From positions 247,934 through 311,933 of the forward strand of contig NW_019775481.1 of the NCBI RefSeq assembly GCF_001039355.2: a stretch of DNA of 64,000 nt, read 5' to 3'. The notes below the pieces were generated by a model that did not search any database, was not told where the DNA came from, and saw only the letters and a program-made list of their open reading frames with translations. Positions 35,631 to 49,800 of the stretch are shown in pieces (the first letter of the stretch is position 1; every line of letters begins with the position of its first letter). The position numbers were made by a program, and so were the translations under genes. This DNA is from Lingula anatina. Taxonomy: Eukaryota; Brachiopoda; Lingulata; Lingulida; Lingulidae.

Positions 35631-35855
35631 GGACCATTCCCAGACCCAATCATGCTAACTGTGGATGGATCTATCTCCAAGGGGATTCTCACTATATTGC
35701 AATCAATTTAAGCGGCTTAGATGTCTGCCATGCCTACTGAAGCAACTTAAGCAGCTTTAGTAGGTGTCTCAGACATTAAAGTTGCTTACGCTGAAAGCGA
35801 GAAACCCCTTGGAGATGGATCGATCCTGTAAGATCCATCTAGGTATGGGAGCCCC
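35631..35855. mobile_element. MITE family B, copy 2 (diverged)
   Basis: The ends read ACCATTCCCAGA and the reversed match, and the interior keeps GGGGATTCTCACTATATTGC-like and palindromic 'agatggatcgatcctgt' sequence. It is clearly older than the other copies. Confidence 0.6.
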
Positions 35856-37830
35856 ATCATAAACTCTACATTTGCCCCTGACTCTAACTACATTCTAAAT
35901 TAAATGACAAATAAAAAACAAAACAAAACTAATATGTATTTACATATATTCTTATTCAATAACGACTTGAATGTCAACAACAACTGACTGTTAAGAACAC
36001 CAAAGAAACAAATAAATAAATAAAAAAATAAATGAAGCACTTAGTAAAATAACCAATCAAATTAGTTTTTTTACTGAAAAATCACCCAGGGAAGGCTTTC
36101 ACTAGTTTAACTTCATTACTAATACATCATTTATTCCACATATTTATCCCTTAACTGAATTCATTTGTTCACAATAAAATAGGAGTGATCCCGCACTCTT
36201 TCTTAACAACACTTAAATCTAATTAGATCACTTAGCACTATGGACATCATCGTGTCTACACACGGTCTAAACAGCCCAAATAAGACTATACATAAACAGT
36301 TGTGCAGAATATTTCAGGTCATGTGATAAGAGGTTTTTGTGTGAAATAATAAACTGTCCACCGCGAGTTCTATGCCACACCACCTCTAGCACCTATGGGA
36401 AGTATTCATGGCATATATCAGAGGAGGGTGGCAGTGTATTATTTGACATACATATCAAAATAATCTTCTCACATTTCACAGAAAACCATCCCTATATATA
36501 AACAAATAAAGCGCATATTTCTATGGTCACATAACATCTCCAGTACGTATCCTATATAACAGATATGACATGTGCCAGCTTCTTCAATTTCAAACCTCCA
36601 TATCAACAGGAAGTGGGTAAATGTGGAAGTTTTCATTATTATTATTTTTTTTTTCAAAGCTCAACATCAGTGATACATGGAAATTTGAAACCGAAAAAGC
36701 TTGGCCTTATTGGATCTGAAACTCTATTGGAGGTATATTTTTCCACTGAAAATTGCCCTTGGAACAATAATGTACGGCCAGACAAAACTGATGCATTGGT
36801 TCAGGATCGTGAACGCCACTACCTTTCTTTTTTTTTTTTTTTAAATTAATTTTTTCGGTACTGGTTGGGTAAGAAATCAAATTTTACCACTGACCCAAGA
36901 TTTAAAATTTATGGTTTAAAATTGCCTTTACTGTGAATTTGACAATCTTTACCCCAACCCCCAAAAATAAATAAATAAATAAAATAAATAAATAAAAACC
37001 TGTTTACAAAGAGTTCTAACTTGTTTACCAATTTATCAATTTTGTCAGACCTTATTGTTGTCATACACATGCTTTATGGCAAAACAATCAACAATGGTCA
37101 ATAATTTTGCTCCATGATATAAGAAATGTTCCCATGATTTTAACTGGTGTAAACTATAAACCTCACATTCATGGCACTTTCACTACATGCAACTGGATAA
37201 TGCAAATAATATCATTTTGAAAAATATTCAAGTTTCTGAATACCAATTGCATGTGCATAAATTGTTAGTATCAAACTGACAAATCCACTAAGACATTGTA
37301 GTCATGTGACAGACAATAAAAATAACTAAAAATTTATACTTGTATAATTCTATTAATGATGAATCCTATAATTTGAAAATATTTTTTGCTTCTGATTAGC
37401 GTTCACATGTATTTGTCACATGGTAAAAATGGACTAGGCAACGCTCACTTAGACACCAAACCCAAGTTTATTACAATTATGATTTTTAAATATTTATAAA
37501 TTTAATTTATCTATAAAAAATCCTACCACTGGCTGGGTCTTTCCAATATTGCAAACATCCCTCAAATTGTAGGCCTTCAGCTGGAAATTGATTTCTGGCA
37601 GTAATCTTGACTCAGCTGTGAAAAGACACTTGCTCCTTGTGGTTCCCAGGTCACATGACATAATGGTTTTCTCCTATTGGCTGTCGTATGTCACATGACA
37701 AAATTATTTCCGCCTATTGGTTGCCAGATGTCACCTTCTTTGGTTATCTAATATAACATGACTAGTGACAATGTACAATATGCTTATGACTCGGAGAAAA
37801 ATTCCTATTGGCTGACAAATGTCACATGAC
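35856..37830. other. AT-rich intergenic DNA downstream of NAPRT
   Basis: No gene is supported. Simple (AAAT)n tracts lie near 36010 and 36966. A complement of AATAAA at about 37469-37474 is a candidate polyadenylation signal for NAPRT, some 360 bp past its stop. The right end holds the 40-bp CCAAT/TCACATGA repeat described separately. Confidence 0.4.
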
Positions 37831-37860
37831 TTAGGAAAGCTCTCCTATTGGTGCATTGTC
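37636..37860. repeat. 40-bp repeat of CCTATTGG and GTCACATGAC overlapping the NAPRT stop codon
   Basis: CCTATTGG occurs at 37674, 37714, 37804 and 37844 (two pairs exactly 40 bp apart) and GTCACATGAC at 37651, 37691 and 37821. The unit is therefore about 40 bp, with a diverged stretch of about 80 bp in the middle. On the minus strand the last seven NAPRT codons and stop (APIGELS and TAA at 37831-37833) lie inside one unit. ATTGG is an inverted CCAAT box and GTCACATGAC an E-box of the kind bound by MiT/TFE factors; binding is inference. Confidence 0.7.
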
Positions 37861-40800
37861 CAACCACAAATCATGCATGAAGTTGTAAAGTTGATCTGAC
37901 ACAGATACCTAAAGAAAAAAAATGTTAAAGCTTCAGAACTGACATCAACTTGGAATCAATGCCTAAAATGAACAAAGCTGAAAGATTCTTATAAGGTCTT
38001 CATCACAGGTTTTCAATTATTTACTATCTCCATAAAATATACTGCTCATTTTTGGGAAAAAAGCCTTCAGTGTCCCATTTAGTAAAACTACTGCATCATC
38101 AAAAGTAGTCGTCGGCTTTTTAGCATCATGATATCTTGCTGGTCATGAATTGTATTTTAGCATATAAAAGTTGGCTCTAAATCTTGTGTTGAACAAGTTA
38201 TCTGGTCATAAAACAACTTAAAGCACAGTACATCAATCCCGTAGTCAATCCCGTTTCAGGTGCATTCAGCGCTTGTTGCAAGACAGTTTGGAAATAATTG
38301 TTTTTCTTACCTTATATGGGGTGGGATTCAATGCCCTTTTATGGTCCGGTCTTAGTTTATTCAATGACGCCAAGGCTCTCTCTTTTATTTCTTTCATTTT
38401 GGGTAATGGCTGTTGCACCTGTGTAATAAATAAATAAATAAAAAGTAAAAGCTTAAAATACTGTTACAATACCTTAAAAGAAATACTGAAAAAAGAACGC
38501 ATAAATTTTATCTTCCGACAACAAAGCTAATTTTGATTTAAACAAACAGTTTTCTGTGGACCAACAGCCAGAAAGAAACAAAATCCTGAAATCTAAGTCT
38601 AGCCAAACTCATTAACAAGTTTCTATTTCAACACAAAGGAACAAACCTGTCCATCTTTCCAATATAATTTGTGCAGACATTCCACATAGGCAGGTATAAC
38701 ATAGGCTCTTTTGGACTCTACAAAAGGGTGTCTGCAAAGGACTCTCTCCTTGACCTTGGGCGGCTCCTCCTCTGACTGGGTCATTAAGTCTAGCAGAGCA
38801 TTACCTGAAAGTGAAAGTGAAAGTGTGGATTTCATTATTTTCTTTCTTTCATTCTTTTTTTAAAGTCTTGATTGATCACAACATGTACATACAAAAAAGG
38901 GAGGGTGGTTGGGCGTTTTGCTTCTTTACATGTGTGCTGGACTCCAAGTGCATTGGCCAATTAAAATTTATCAATTTAAATCGTGTTTACTTGTTAGCAT
39001 GAGCTGGAAGGCAACACTTTGAAAATTCTCTTTTTTAAATATCAGGCTAAATAATTGTCATTCTTTCAAAACTCTGAAATACAGGTTATTTCTCCTTATG
39101 ATGTGAAAATGGCATAAATTAGGCTATCGAAGTGAATTGGTTTAGAAAAGAATGCTTAGAAATTGGGAAACCCTTCTCTACCAAATGCCTTCTGAACACC
39201 ACTTACCATCACTTCCAAATAATCTGTATGCGACCTTTTTTCCTGGTGTCGTCACCTTCTCCACGTCTTGACTTAGTTTTATCCTTGCAAGGCCGTTTAT
39301 CTCTACAAGCTGGAGAGAGAAATGCTCATCAATTTTTTAAGATTTATGTTGTGTCTTTGGTTACATTAACAGACCATGGATGGAACGAGATAAATGACCA
39401 TTGCTCAAACTAGCACTTAAAATTTTATCCAATTTTTCAAAATTATTGATTAACTTTTATGTCAAAATTGTTAATGAACTGCAACAAAAGGAAATTGGAC
39501 AATATTATTATTTTTTTGACAGATGATCAAGACATATCATAAATTTTAAAAACAGAATAATGGGGTCTTTACTTCTATCACAAAGTTTATATTCATAGCC
39601 CTATGCTGTATTTGCATCCATCACGTACCTTATACACACAGCCCAAAGCTGGCTGTTTCTTACAAGTAACTAAATGTGTTCCTATCCCATACGCATCTAT
39701 GGAGTGACCCTGAAAATACATAGAATAAAATATTTTACTTCTGAGGCGAAAGAGGACCTTTTATAATACCATCTGGAAAATTAAAGCCATAAAGGTATGG
39801 AGCAATGGGGGATCCATGGGAATAAAAACACCCAGATAAATCCTCTCTATAACTTGTTCAATGACACAGGCCAATACAAATTTCTGGGTGTGAGAGACAT
39901 GTGTGCCATGTGTATCGATTTTTGTATAAGTGTCATCTGACAGTGTGTAGTTCTGTGACGTGTGTCAGAAGTGACAATAGTTGCATGGAGTGTCAACTTT
40001 GACAGCTGTTGCATCAGGAATGTTAAATTTAGTGTCCAATGTTGTACTGCTTTCTTGTCATGTGACATGTGACAAATGACAAGCCTTTGTGTCACACATA
40101 TCTTTTTTTTATGTCAATTACGTCAGTTGATCTGTCAGGTGACATGTGACAAAGTACCTACCTGTTGATTTAGTGAGTGAATGGTGTCCTCATCGATGTC
40201 ATTGCTGGCAACTATCGTCAACTTGCCAAACCAGTCCAAGTTGAACCTGAGGAGAAAAAATGTCACAAATTATGTCAGCTGAAGCAGAAACAAATTTAAA
40301 AAGCATGTCAACTCACAGGCAAGGACTTAATGAGAATTTACACTCAGGTTGGGGCAGCTTAGCTATGTACCACATTTGGGCAGTAACATGTTGATTGTGG
40401 CCTTATACATTGGGAATGTCAACTTACATCTCAAGATTTTAAAGAGTATTCAAATACTGACTGGGACTGCTAGACTTATTACTTTATAATAATACTATGC
40501 AATAGTCAGCATTATTAGTTTTCTAGCATTTGGCAAAGGGCTAGTGTTAACACCACTTTGTGTGTTACTATATGTGCTACTATAAGAATTGTAAAAATAC
40601 TCACTTTTCTGCCACCTTCTTAAATCTCTCCCTCAGTAGCAGGGACAAGTAGGCCAGGTCGCCACTGTCCAGTCTGACCCCCACTGGACGATAACCAAGG
40701 TCATGGAGGGCTAGACAGACTGCACAGAAGTTATGGACGCCAGATCTGAAGATGGGAAAATAATTACATCATTTATCTCATGCTTTCTTTTGTGATAGTG

Positions 40801-43800
40801 GTAAATACCTACATTCAGTGGGCACTACTTCAAAACAAAACACTGGGTATCGATTTTGTAATTAATTTACATAACAATAAAGGCAATAGAAACAGCAACT
40901 ACTGTATTTTATCTCATCCTTTTGGTATGACTGGACTATGTAATCAAAGGCCAAATATATGTTTCTTTGTTCAAAATTCACAAAGCTATAATTTTTTTCT
41001 TTTAAGTGCAGGTGGTCCTCAAGTTTGGTTCTTTACTTTTTGTTTCTTTTCAACTTTCACATTTTCGAAGGCATAAAATCTCTAACCTTGAAATCCTCAA
41101 TAATCATAACATCTTCATTTTTTTATATTTCTAAATTCCTCCTACCCTTTTACATAAAAATCTCTAACTTAAAAATAAAACTAAGAGCACAATTTCTTCT
41201 TCATCTCAAAAACAGAAAATAGGAAAAAAAAAATCTCAGGACACTAGGGCCACCATCTTACTTCATGACATCATAGGTATCCAGGAGGGCCAGGAAGCCA
41301 GTGGGGAAGGCGCGGGCGTAGGACACAAAGGCAGCCAACTCACCCATGTGAACCTGGTCTATGGGGAAACCTGGGGAAAAATGGAAGGTGAAAATGAGGG
41401 TATTACTAATATATAGGCCAACTTCATGTACAGTTTTCCCCATTTCATGCCAGTTTGTGTCAAATTAAAAGCCTGGCTATTATGTAAACATATCCCACAT
41501 GCTCAACACACCCAGTTAAATGTATAAACTTTGAGTGGAACATAAGGGTTTGTAGCCCCCCCCCCCCCCCCCCCAACACACACACACCATGTAACATTTT
41601 ATATGTAACGACTGGTAAAATTGTTGAGAGACATAATACTGTACTACTTGTAGTGAAAAAAAAGCCACACAGCCACTGTATTTTCAGGCCTACCCAACTA
41701 CCAGTCTCGGCACCGAATGATCCTGAATTCACCAGTAGATCAGACCACACTACCCATTTTCAAGGTGTTTGTCAGATCGCATTACACAGTATCAGACGCG
41801 ACACCGCTCTTGCCTAGTACGCGATGTGATAGTAATGATTCTCAGCGGGGTTGAAAAGCATTGCATCACCACTCAAAATTTGTTCAGGGTATGATACTGT
41901 GTAATGCGATCTGACACACACCTTGAAAATGGGTAGTGTGGTCTGATCTACCGGTGAATTCAGGATCATTCGGTGCCGAGTCTGGTAGTTGGGTAGGCCT
42001 GGTTTTGAATGAAAGTGCATGGCATGGGGTTGGAGAGGAAAAGAATTGTCCTTCTTTACCCACAAGAGGGAGGTTTTTAGCATCACATCTTCTAAATCAA
42101 AATAATAGGTAACACACAGTGTTTGCCTCTTAGGAAAATTAGTTGCTGGACCGAAAGTTCAGCCATCTTGAAAAGTAGCTGGCTTGAATGTCTGCCGGGT
42201 GGGAAATCTTCTCAGCCCGTTTTGAAAGTTGTCAGCCCCGGGCAGACGGTCCAGCCTTAATTTCTAATACGGGTAACACACCATTAGTACTCACCTAATA
42301 CTTTGGATAGCTCCTCCAATTTCTGCTCACACAGACTGACGAAATCTACCGTTTTTGAGCCATCCTTTGCTGTCATAGTCTAAAAAAATATTTCATGGAT
42401 AGGAGAAAATCAAGCACATAATACAATTATAACAAATACATTATCTTCCCTTAAAAATCTGACAAAGCATTTATTCGTATTTCACTTGATCTACAATTAG
42501 AGCATCTTATTTTATTTACTTACTGTTTCTCTCTTAAATTTTTCTGAAACTGGTTAAATCAGTTAAAGGGATAATTACTCTTCGTTTTGGCCAAAAAATG
42601 AGTTTTTGGAGTAAACAACAATTTTCACGTACTAACCAATGGTTAGTGAATCCATTTTTACATTCAAAGTTAGTCCCTGGTTTTTTTTCTAAAAAGGTTG
42701 TTTTTTTGTAATAATCTCTTAAGATATTATAACAGAGTATAGCCATCAATGGAGGTCAGGTGATCTGAAGACAAGCTCCGATAGCAGAATAATAGCTATA
42801 ACTGCCGTTTTTGTTGTACAACAGAATATATTATATTTTTATGAGTTGTTCACAATGTTTTTATTGTGAAATATAGATCTCATACGAAGAGTTATTATCC
42901 CTTAAAGTATTTAAAGCACACTAAGGTGGCAAGGCACTTCAAATCCTGTCAAATATTCCGCATGTGCCTCAAATGAGCCGGAATGCAACATGAAAGTATC
43001 TCGATTGTTGCCAACATACTATTTAGGCCAGCAATTTAACCTCACTTGTACAGCATTCGAAGAGCATTCTGAACATTCTGTCCACATTCTGACAGCATTA
43101 TTGATATAATTTCTAGTGTTTTCCAACTACACTCAGGCAGCAGGCTGCATTTGGGAGCTAAGACACCCGAGATGTGCATGAATCATTTCAGGCGGGTACG
43201 TTCCATGCACATTCTAAGTATTCCAACGGCATTTTTACAAGAATTCTATTGAATGTGGCGCAAAGTTTGAAAATTCTTCATTTCGGCTCATTATGCTTGA
43301 TTACTGCTGATTCTGAATAAATGTGATGGGGGCTTAAGGTTTTGTTATCAAATAGTTTTTTTCTTATTTATAATGCCAAATAACAATACAGTTAATATGT
43401 TTTAATCAAACATTCAATACTTATGTTGAGAGAGAGAGAGAGAGAGAGAGAATATAAGATTATTGGTCAATGAGAGCATTCACTACAGCAGACTAAGACC
43501 CCATTCCCAGAGATTAGATCGATCCAACTTGCTCGACCTAACTCCCTGGGGGTTCACGCTAAATAGCTGTCAGCCGAGCGGGCACCATAGTTAATTACCC
43601 CCTTACAGCTTGTAGTAGGCGGGACGGACATTTAAGCCGGATTATCCGACAGCAATCTAGTGAGACTCCCCACGGGGATAGATCGATCTAAAATCTATGG
43701 GAATGCACCCTAAAGGCGCATTCAGACAAGATTATTCGAGTACTAACTGATCCGCCAACTAAATATGGCCGACCCCACTTCAAAAGCAATGCCGCTAATT

Positions 43801-46800
43801 TCATGATGGCCTCCCCACCTGCACGTGTGCCGTTACTGCAGGGGCCCAGCATTTATACCTTGGAACCGAGAATTAAAGGGATAATAACTCTTCGTATGAG
43901 ATCTATATTTCACAATAAAAACATTGTGAATAACTCATAGAAATATAATATATTCTGTTTTACCACAAAAACGGCAGTTATAGCTAATTTTTCTGATGTC
44001 TGATCTTGTCTTCAGACCACGTGACCTCCATTGATGGCTATACTCTGTTAAAACCTCTTAAGAGATTTTAACCAAAAAACAAACTTTTTGGAAAAAAACC
44101 AGGCACTAACTTTGAATGTAAAAATGGATTCATTAACCATTGGTTAGTATGGGAAAATTGTTGTTTACTCCAGGAAAATTCATTTTTTGACCGAAATGAA
44201 GAGTTGTTATCACTTTAATCCATTTAATGACACATGTAGAGGTGAAGAGACCAGCAGGAATCAGCAGCATGGCTTTGGAAGTGGGATTAGCAATTTTTAA
44301 TTTGCTGATATGCTAGTCAGAGTATCATCTAATTCTGACGGTGCTCTAACAGATCTGCAGATCCAATATGGCTGACCCGTTTGATTGCTAGTTGCGTAAT
44401 TCTCGTGGGGAATGTATTGAGTGTCTAATCGAAGATTAAGTGCGTATTTGATCTGCAGATCTGTTCCTTAGCTGTTCTGAAGGCGTTTAATGTTTTCCTT
44501 CAATGGTCGAGGCCACAATTCTAGAGATTTAAGTTTCAAGCAGTTTTTTTTTTTGTAAATAGATAATAAATCTAGGATGAACCTTACTATCATTGGGATC
44601 ATGTTTTACAGATTATATGGAAAAAATTCTTGCAGGTTTGAAACATTAACATCTGCCACAGAAGCTAGGAGAGTGCCTCAGAGACAATGGTTTAAAAGAT
44701 GTCAGCAAACATATCTGACACCCAATTGTTCTTAACACCTTTGTCAATAGCTAAACCAAACCTGGTGAGTTAACTTGCAATTTATATTTTATTTTATTGA
44801 TGTGTTGATTAGCACAGACCCATATAATATACCAGATAAAATGCACACTGATAAATGAATATGGAAAAAAAGAACTCAAATAAGGTTTTCTGGTACCTCT
44901 CAGGATAATTATAGAACTATAAAAACTACGGGTGTGCTGAAATGCTCTCTAAATGAATTAAATGGATAGTAAAAGCTTAATGCTGAACAGAACAAGACAG
45001 CAAAGCTGTCAAATGTACAGACAAAAAGCAGAAAATAACAATGCACAAATAAGCTACTGTCAATTCTGATACAAAAGTACATTATGCTTAACTGCAAATT
45101 CAACATCAAATTTTAATTATGCAGGTAATACCAATGTAAGTAAAATGTGTAACAAGCATAAGGCTTCAGGCCCATGGGAGTTCAAGTTCACACTTTGAAA
45201 ATGCCAGAATGAGAAAAATGAAAATTTCACACNAACATCAAATTTTAATTATGCAGGTAATACCAATGTAAGTAAAATGTGTAACAAGCATAAGGCTTCA
45301 GGCCCATGGGAGTTCAAGTTCACACTTTGAAAATGCCAGAATGAGAAAAATGAAAATTTCACACAAATTGCATAAATTCAATAATAAATGATAACCCAAT
45401 TGAGCTGGCTTTTTTATTTTGAACTACATGCCAATCCTTAAAATCATACTTGTAAGTTAAAAATAATAATACGTCACACCTTGAAAATGCCGAAATGTAA
45501 ATAAGACAGCACTGTTCTGAAATTTTTCTTTTTTCATTTTTAACAATTTATTAACATAAAACAAAATTAACAGTTTACCGCTATTTTTATATGATCAACT
45601 AAGAAAATTGATGAGATGGGAAAAATATTAATAGAACAGTGTTAAATGTCCAATTTCCTCCATTCTGAGATACTGAACACAGTGAATGATTGAATCTGAC
45701 AAACTGCAATGATATGAGTTTATTTCCATTATTGAAGCTTGATTACACAATACACGATAATAAACTTACCATCATTTTTACATAATCAACTAACAATGTT
45801 GTAAAGATGCAGGAAATGTCAAACAAACACTTTTACGTATCTTATTAGTTAAATAATGAGACTGTTAACATGCCTTAGAATTAAATCTCAGGAAATATGA
45901 AAAAACAGCAGAACTTCTAAAATAATGGCCGATTATGCTGATTTTCCAACTCAACTTGCGTTTTAGTAAGATTGACCACTACTGTGAGTTTAATGACAAT
46001 TGGCCTGTCTGTTTTTCTTATATTGTGTTTACAGTGTTGCATATATGCTGAAAAGTGAAAAAACAGCATAACTTCTACAATAATGGCCCAATCATGCTGA
46101 TTTTCTAACTTGACCTGCATTTTATGAATATTCATCAGCTCTGTAAATATAAAGCCAAAAAGTAAAACTGTCTTCCACTTATCGTGTTAATGCTGAAAGT
46201 GCACGGCGACAGACGCAGGTGATGGCAATATGTACAGACACATCTGTATCTGTACATAAAATAGTTCTAAAATCTGGCAAGGTAAATTGCGATTAATAAG
46301 GAGAAATATATGCAAATGAACATGGTCGTGATTGGATGGTTTCTCCATTAAGAGGGACACTGCGACACTGAAACAGCATTGAGTGAAACAGCCTTGCTAC
46401 TGGGAGGTCTCACTGCCTGATTAGGCGAGGTAAGTTTTATCACGTAAGTTTTTTATTTATTGAGTGGAAAGTAATTGCTCCCCTTGGAAAAAAATACAAG
46501 ACTGGATCCACTTAAAGACCGGACAAATAATACAATTAACAGCATCTGATATGATCCTAGGAGTTCCAAATTTGAAGTGCAATGCCCTTAACAGTTTGCT
46601 GATTATAACAAAATTTATTATATATATAAGTTTAAAATGAAAAACATAACCCCGCATATAGAAAATATTAAAATAGAATGGAGACAGGCCTACATCGCAG
46701 AGAGAAACATAAGTCTGAGAAACATGACAATAGATAAATTTAATGAAAAATGGAAAAAGCTGCAGCCTCTCTTCCTGGACTGATATCTTCTATCTGTGTA

Positions 46801-49800
46801 TGTTCCCCTGCTGATATTTGATAATAAAACACATATTAGTTTTTATCTGAATTAGATCATAAAGCTTTGTATTATTTCTTAAGTGTTATCAAGTCTTTTA
46901 CTATTAAGTTATCAACATATCGTTGTTGACACATATTGTAAATGTTACAGTACCTATATATATAATCCAATTCTGGGCTTTTGGCAACTAATTTCAAGTT
47001 GGGGTTCTTAATTTGTGGTTGGAGTGAATCATTTGTGCATTTGTTCAGTCAGTTGTAACGCTTTCAATTTTATCTATTGCTTCCAAATGAGGAAGACGCA
47101 ATGAAAAAATCCAAGAAATTCATGTCCATTGCGCTAAAACAATTACATAACTCGAAACTGGGTATGCTGGGCTAGTTCAAATTCGACAATTCATTAATTT
47201 TGTTTTTGAACTTGGACCATATATTCATAAAAGAGAAGTCCATGGTATAAACATAAGTAGTTTATGTAAGCATTTTGATATAAAAGCCACTACAAGTATA
47301 TACTTCAGATGTCTTGATTTTTAAGTGATATACACCTTTACACCTACAGTACTAATATATAATAGACAGAAACATTAACTATATCGTTCATCAAATAAAT
47401 GATCATCACATTTACATAGGCAAAGAATTGTATGCTCATATGGCTGAATATCTCTAAGCAGATGATTCCTGTCATTCAACACATGAAATAAATCATTCTG
47501 GTAACGTTATAAATTCTTTGCTTTCCTGCAAGTACGGCAATTGCCTATCTTGATGAATAGGTGATAGCTTTCAATTCCTCGTGATTGGTGATTGACCTAA
47601 ATATATCTTCATGATTGGTGATTGACCTCTTTAAATTCTTTGTGATTGGTGATTAAGGGGGTGGGGGGGGGGGGTATTCCCTACTCTCAGCTACCGGTAT
47701 GCGCAAATAGTTTAGACAGAGCAAGATGAAATGGGAATGGGTGTGCCACTTAATTGGTTATGCCCTCATCCTGGTTCAATTATCTAAGTGCAGTCTCACT
47801 TACTCAGCATGCAAAATTACAGATACAGGTACTGTAAAATGCTGTACTGTAAAATTCAAACTTTTCAACACTGCTATTTTGAGAGACAGCTAGAGAGAGA
47901 GAGCTAGTACAGGCCTTAGGTTCTAGGGAATTCAAAGTCACATTTAAATGCCATTTAAATGTTTTAGCATTTTGCAATACTGCATCAAAATTGAAGACAA
48001 CGCTATTATGGGTATTGCTGCAATAATGACCTTTAAAGTTAAGCCATGTTTCTTATGATTTTCAGATTTACGAAAAAGATTTATAGCAGGGGGGAATCCA
48101 GGATTATATGGAAGGGGTTCCTTATTTTTTTTAGGAATGACGGGCCTCGGATACAAATATGACCCTTGGCCCCCTTTTGGGAATGGGGTTCAATGCCCTT
48201 TCGTAAGGCTTAGAACTATGATTCCACTTGTCAATGTATGACGCGGTGCTTTACCAGGAAAACTACTGAGTCAACTCAAGTTTGGTTGCTTTTATTGACA
48301 AGTCAAATAAAATAAGATGTATGAAGTTTTGTGGAGGGATCCATAATATCATTGGAGGAGGGGGGGGGGGGGGGGGGGAGTCAAAATTACATCATGGAAT
48401 TTTGACTGAGGCGTCACCTTTTAGGGGAGTCAGATTTTCATGGTACATCGCCAGATGACACTGGTTGGGCCCTACCCCATGTATACTGCCCTGCCATTGC
48501 CAATGCTGGTGGTAAAATTAACTCAAATACTTAAATTTCAGAGACAATGGCCACAAATGTGAACTGCAAGAGCATGCCTAAGATGCAATTGTTTTTGCAA
48601 ATTTTATTTTAAGACCTCTGCAATCCTAACCCTTGCTTCAAATGTGGAAATAAACATTTTGGCCTGTTATAATTAACTGCTGTCACATAATAGAAAGGGA
48701 CATATCTTGACCAGGTGCTACCTTATATTATTTTTTGTTTGTTTGTTTGATTTCAGCGAGGTGCGAAGAAAATTCCGTATGTATTGATGGAAGTTCTGGG
48801 CGCCATGTTCCATACTTCAATCTGCGGTGCAATGGAATAGCTGGCTTTTACTGTTTTTGCATGAGTGGTTATGAAGGGGACGAATTTAAATGCACCAGTA
48901 AGCATTATAAATGCTTCAGATTATTTATAGGGTTTGAAATCTGGGAGTGTAAAATAAATAATTAAAGCACAAGCAATTTTTTCATTTACTTATCTTAAAT
49001 AAACAGCTTATTTTAGCATCTTATTCAATTCCATGTCATAACTTGACTAAATCTTAATGGCATCATAGTTGTAACTTTGATTACTACTTTATTTGACATG
49101 TTGTGCAATGATTAGTGGTTTTCTTTATAGCTGAAAACCTGAATTGTTGTTTTCTTTGCTGTTATCAATACTAAAAATAAAACGCTTAAGGATAATTGTC
49201 AAAATTCCATCATGAAATTTGGACTAGGGAGTCATACCTTTTAGGGGAGTCAGATTTTCATGGTACACCGCCAGATGACACGTGTTGGGGGTTACCCATG
49301 TGTACTGCCAGTGCCTACGCTGGTGGTACGATTAATTTATATAATAAAATTCCATATACATTGGCTACAAATGTGAACTGAAGGAGCATGCCTACCATGC
49401 AATTGTTTTTGCAAATTTTATTTTTAGGCCTCTGCAATCCTTACCCTTGCCTCAATGGAGGGACTTGCACAAAGTCACCTGAACTAGGTTTCCATTGCGC
49501 TTGCACCCATCCTTATTTTGGACAATACTGCACTGTAGGTAAGATTATAAAGACTTGGATAACAGAAATGGTTCAAAGTAAAACCTGAATTGTTGTCTTC
49601 TTTGCCATTATCTATACTAAATATAAAACGCTTAAGGATAATTGTCAAAATTCCATTATGGAATTTGGACTGGGGAGTCAGGTTTTCATGGTACACCGCC
49701 AGATGACACGTGTTGGGCGTTACCCATGTGTACTGCCAGTGCCTACGCTGGTGGTACGATTAATTTATATAATAAATACTTAAATTCCATATACATTGGC

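Larger units (their letters stand above)
44219..48350. other. NAPRT intron 5 non-coding part
   Basis: No exon of either strand was supported. It holds the artefactual duplication at 45.1-45.4 kb and an imperfect repeat at 45.9-46.12 kb with 'aacagcataacttctac'. It also has three copies of 'gtgattggtgattgacct' near 47.58-47.65 kb (CCAAT boxes on the other strand), and a poly-G run at 47662-47672. Confidence 0.4.

Noticed and set aside
48616-48670. Start of a Notch-type EGF exon (CNPNPC...)
   Set aside because: It breaks after about seven codons into sequence matching the flank at 50.06 kb; a truncated relic, not an exon.
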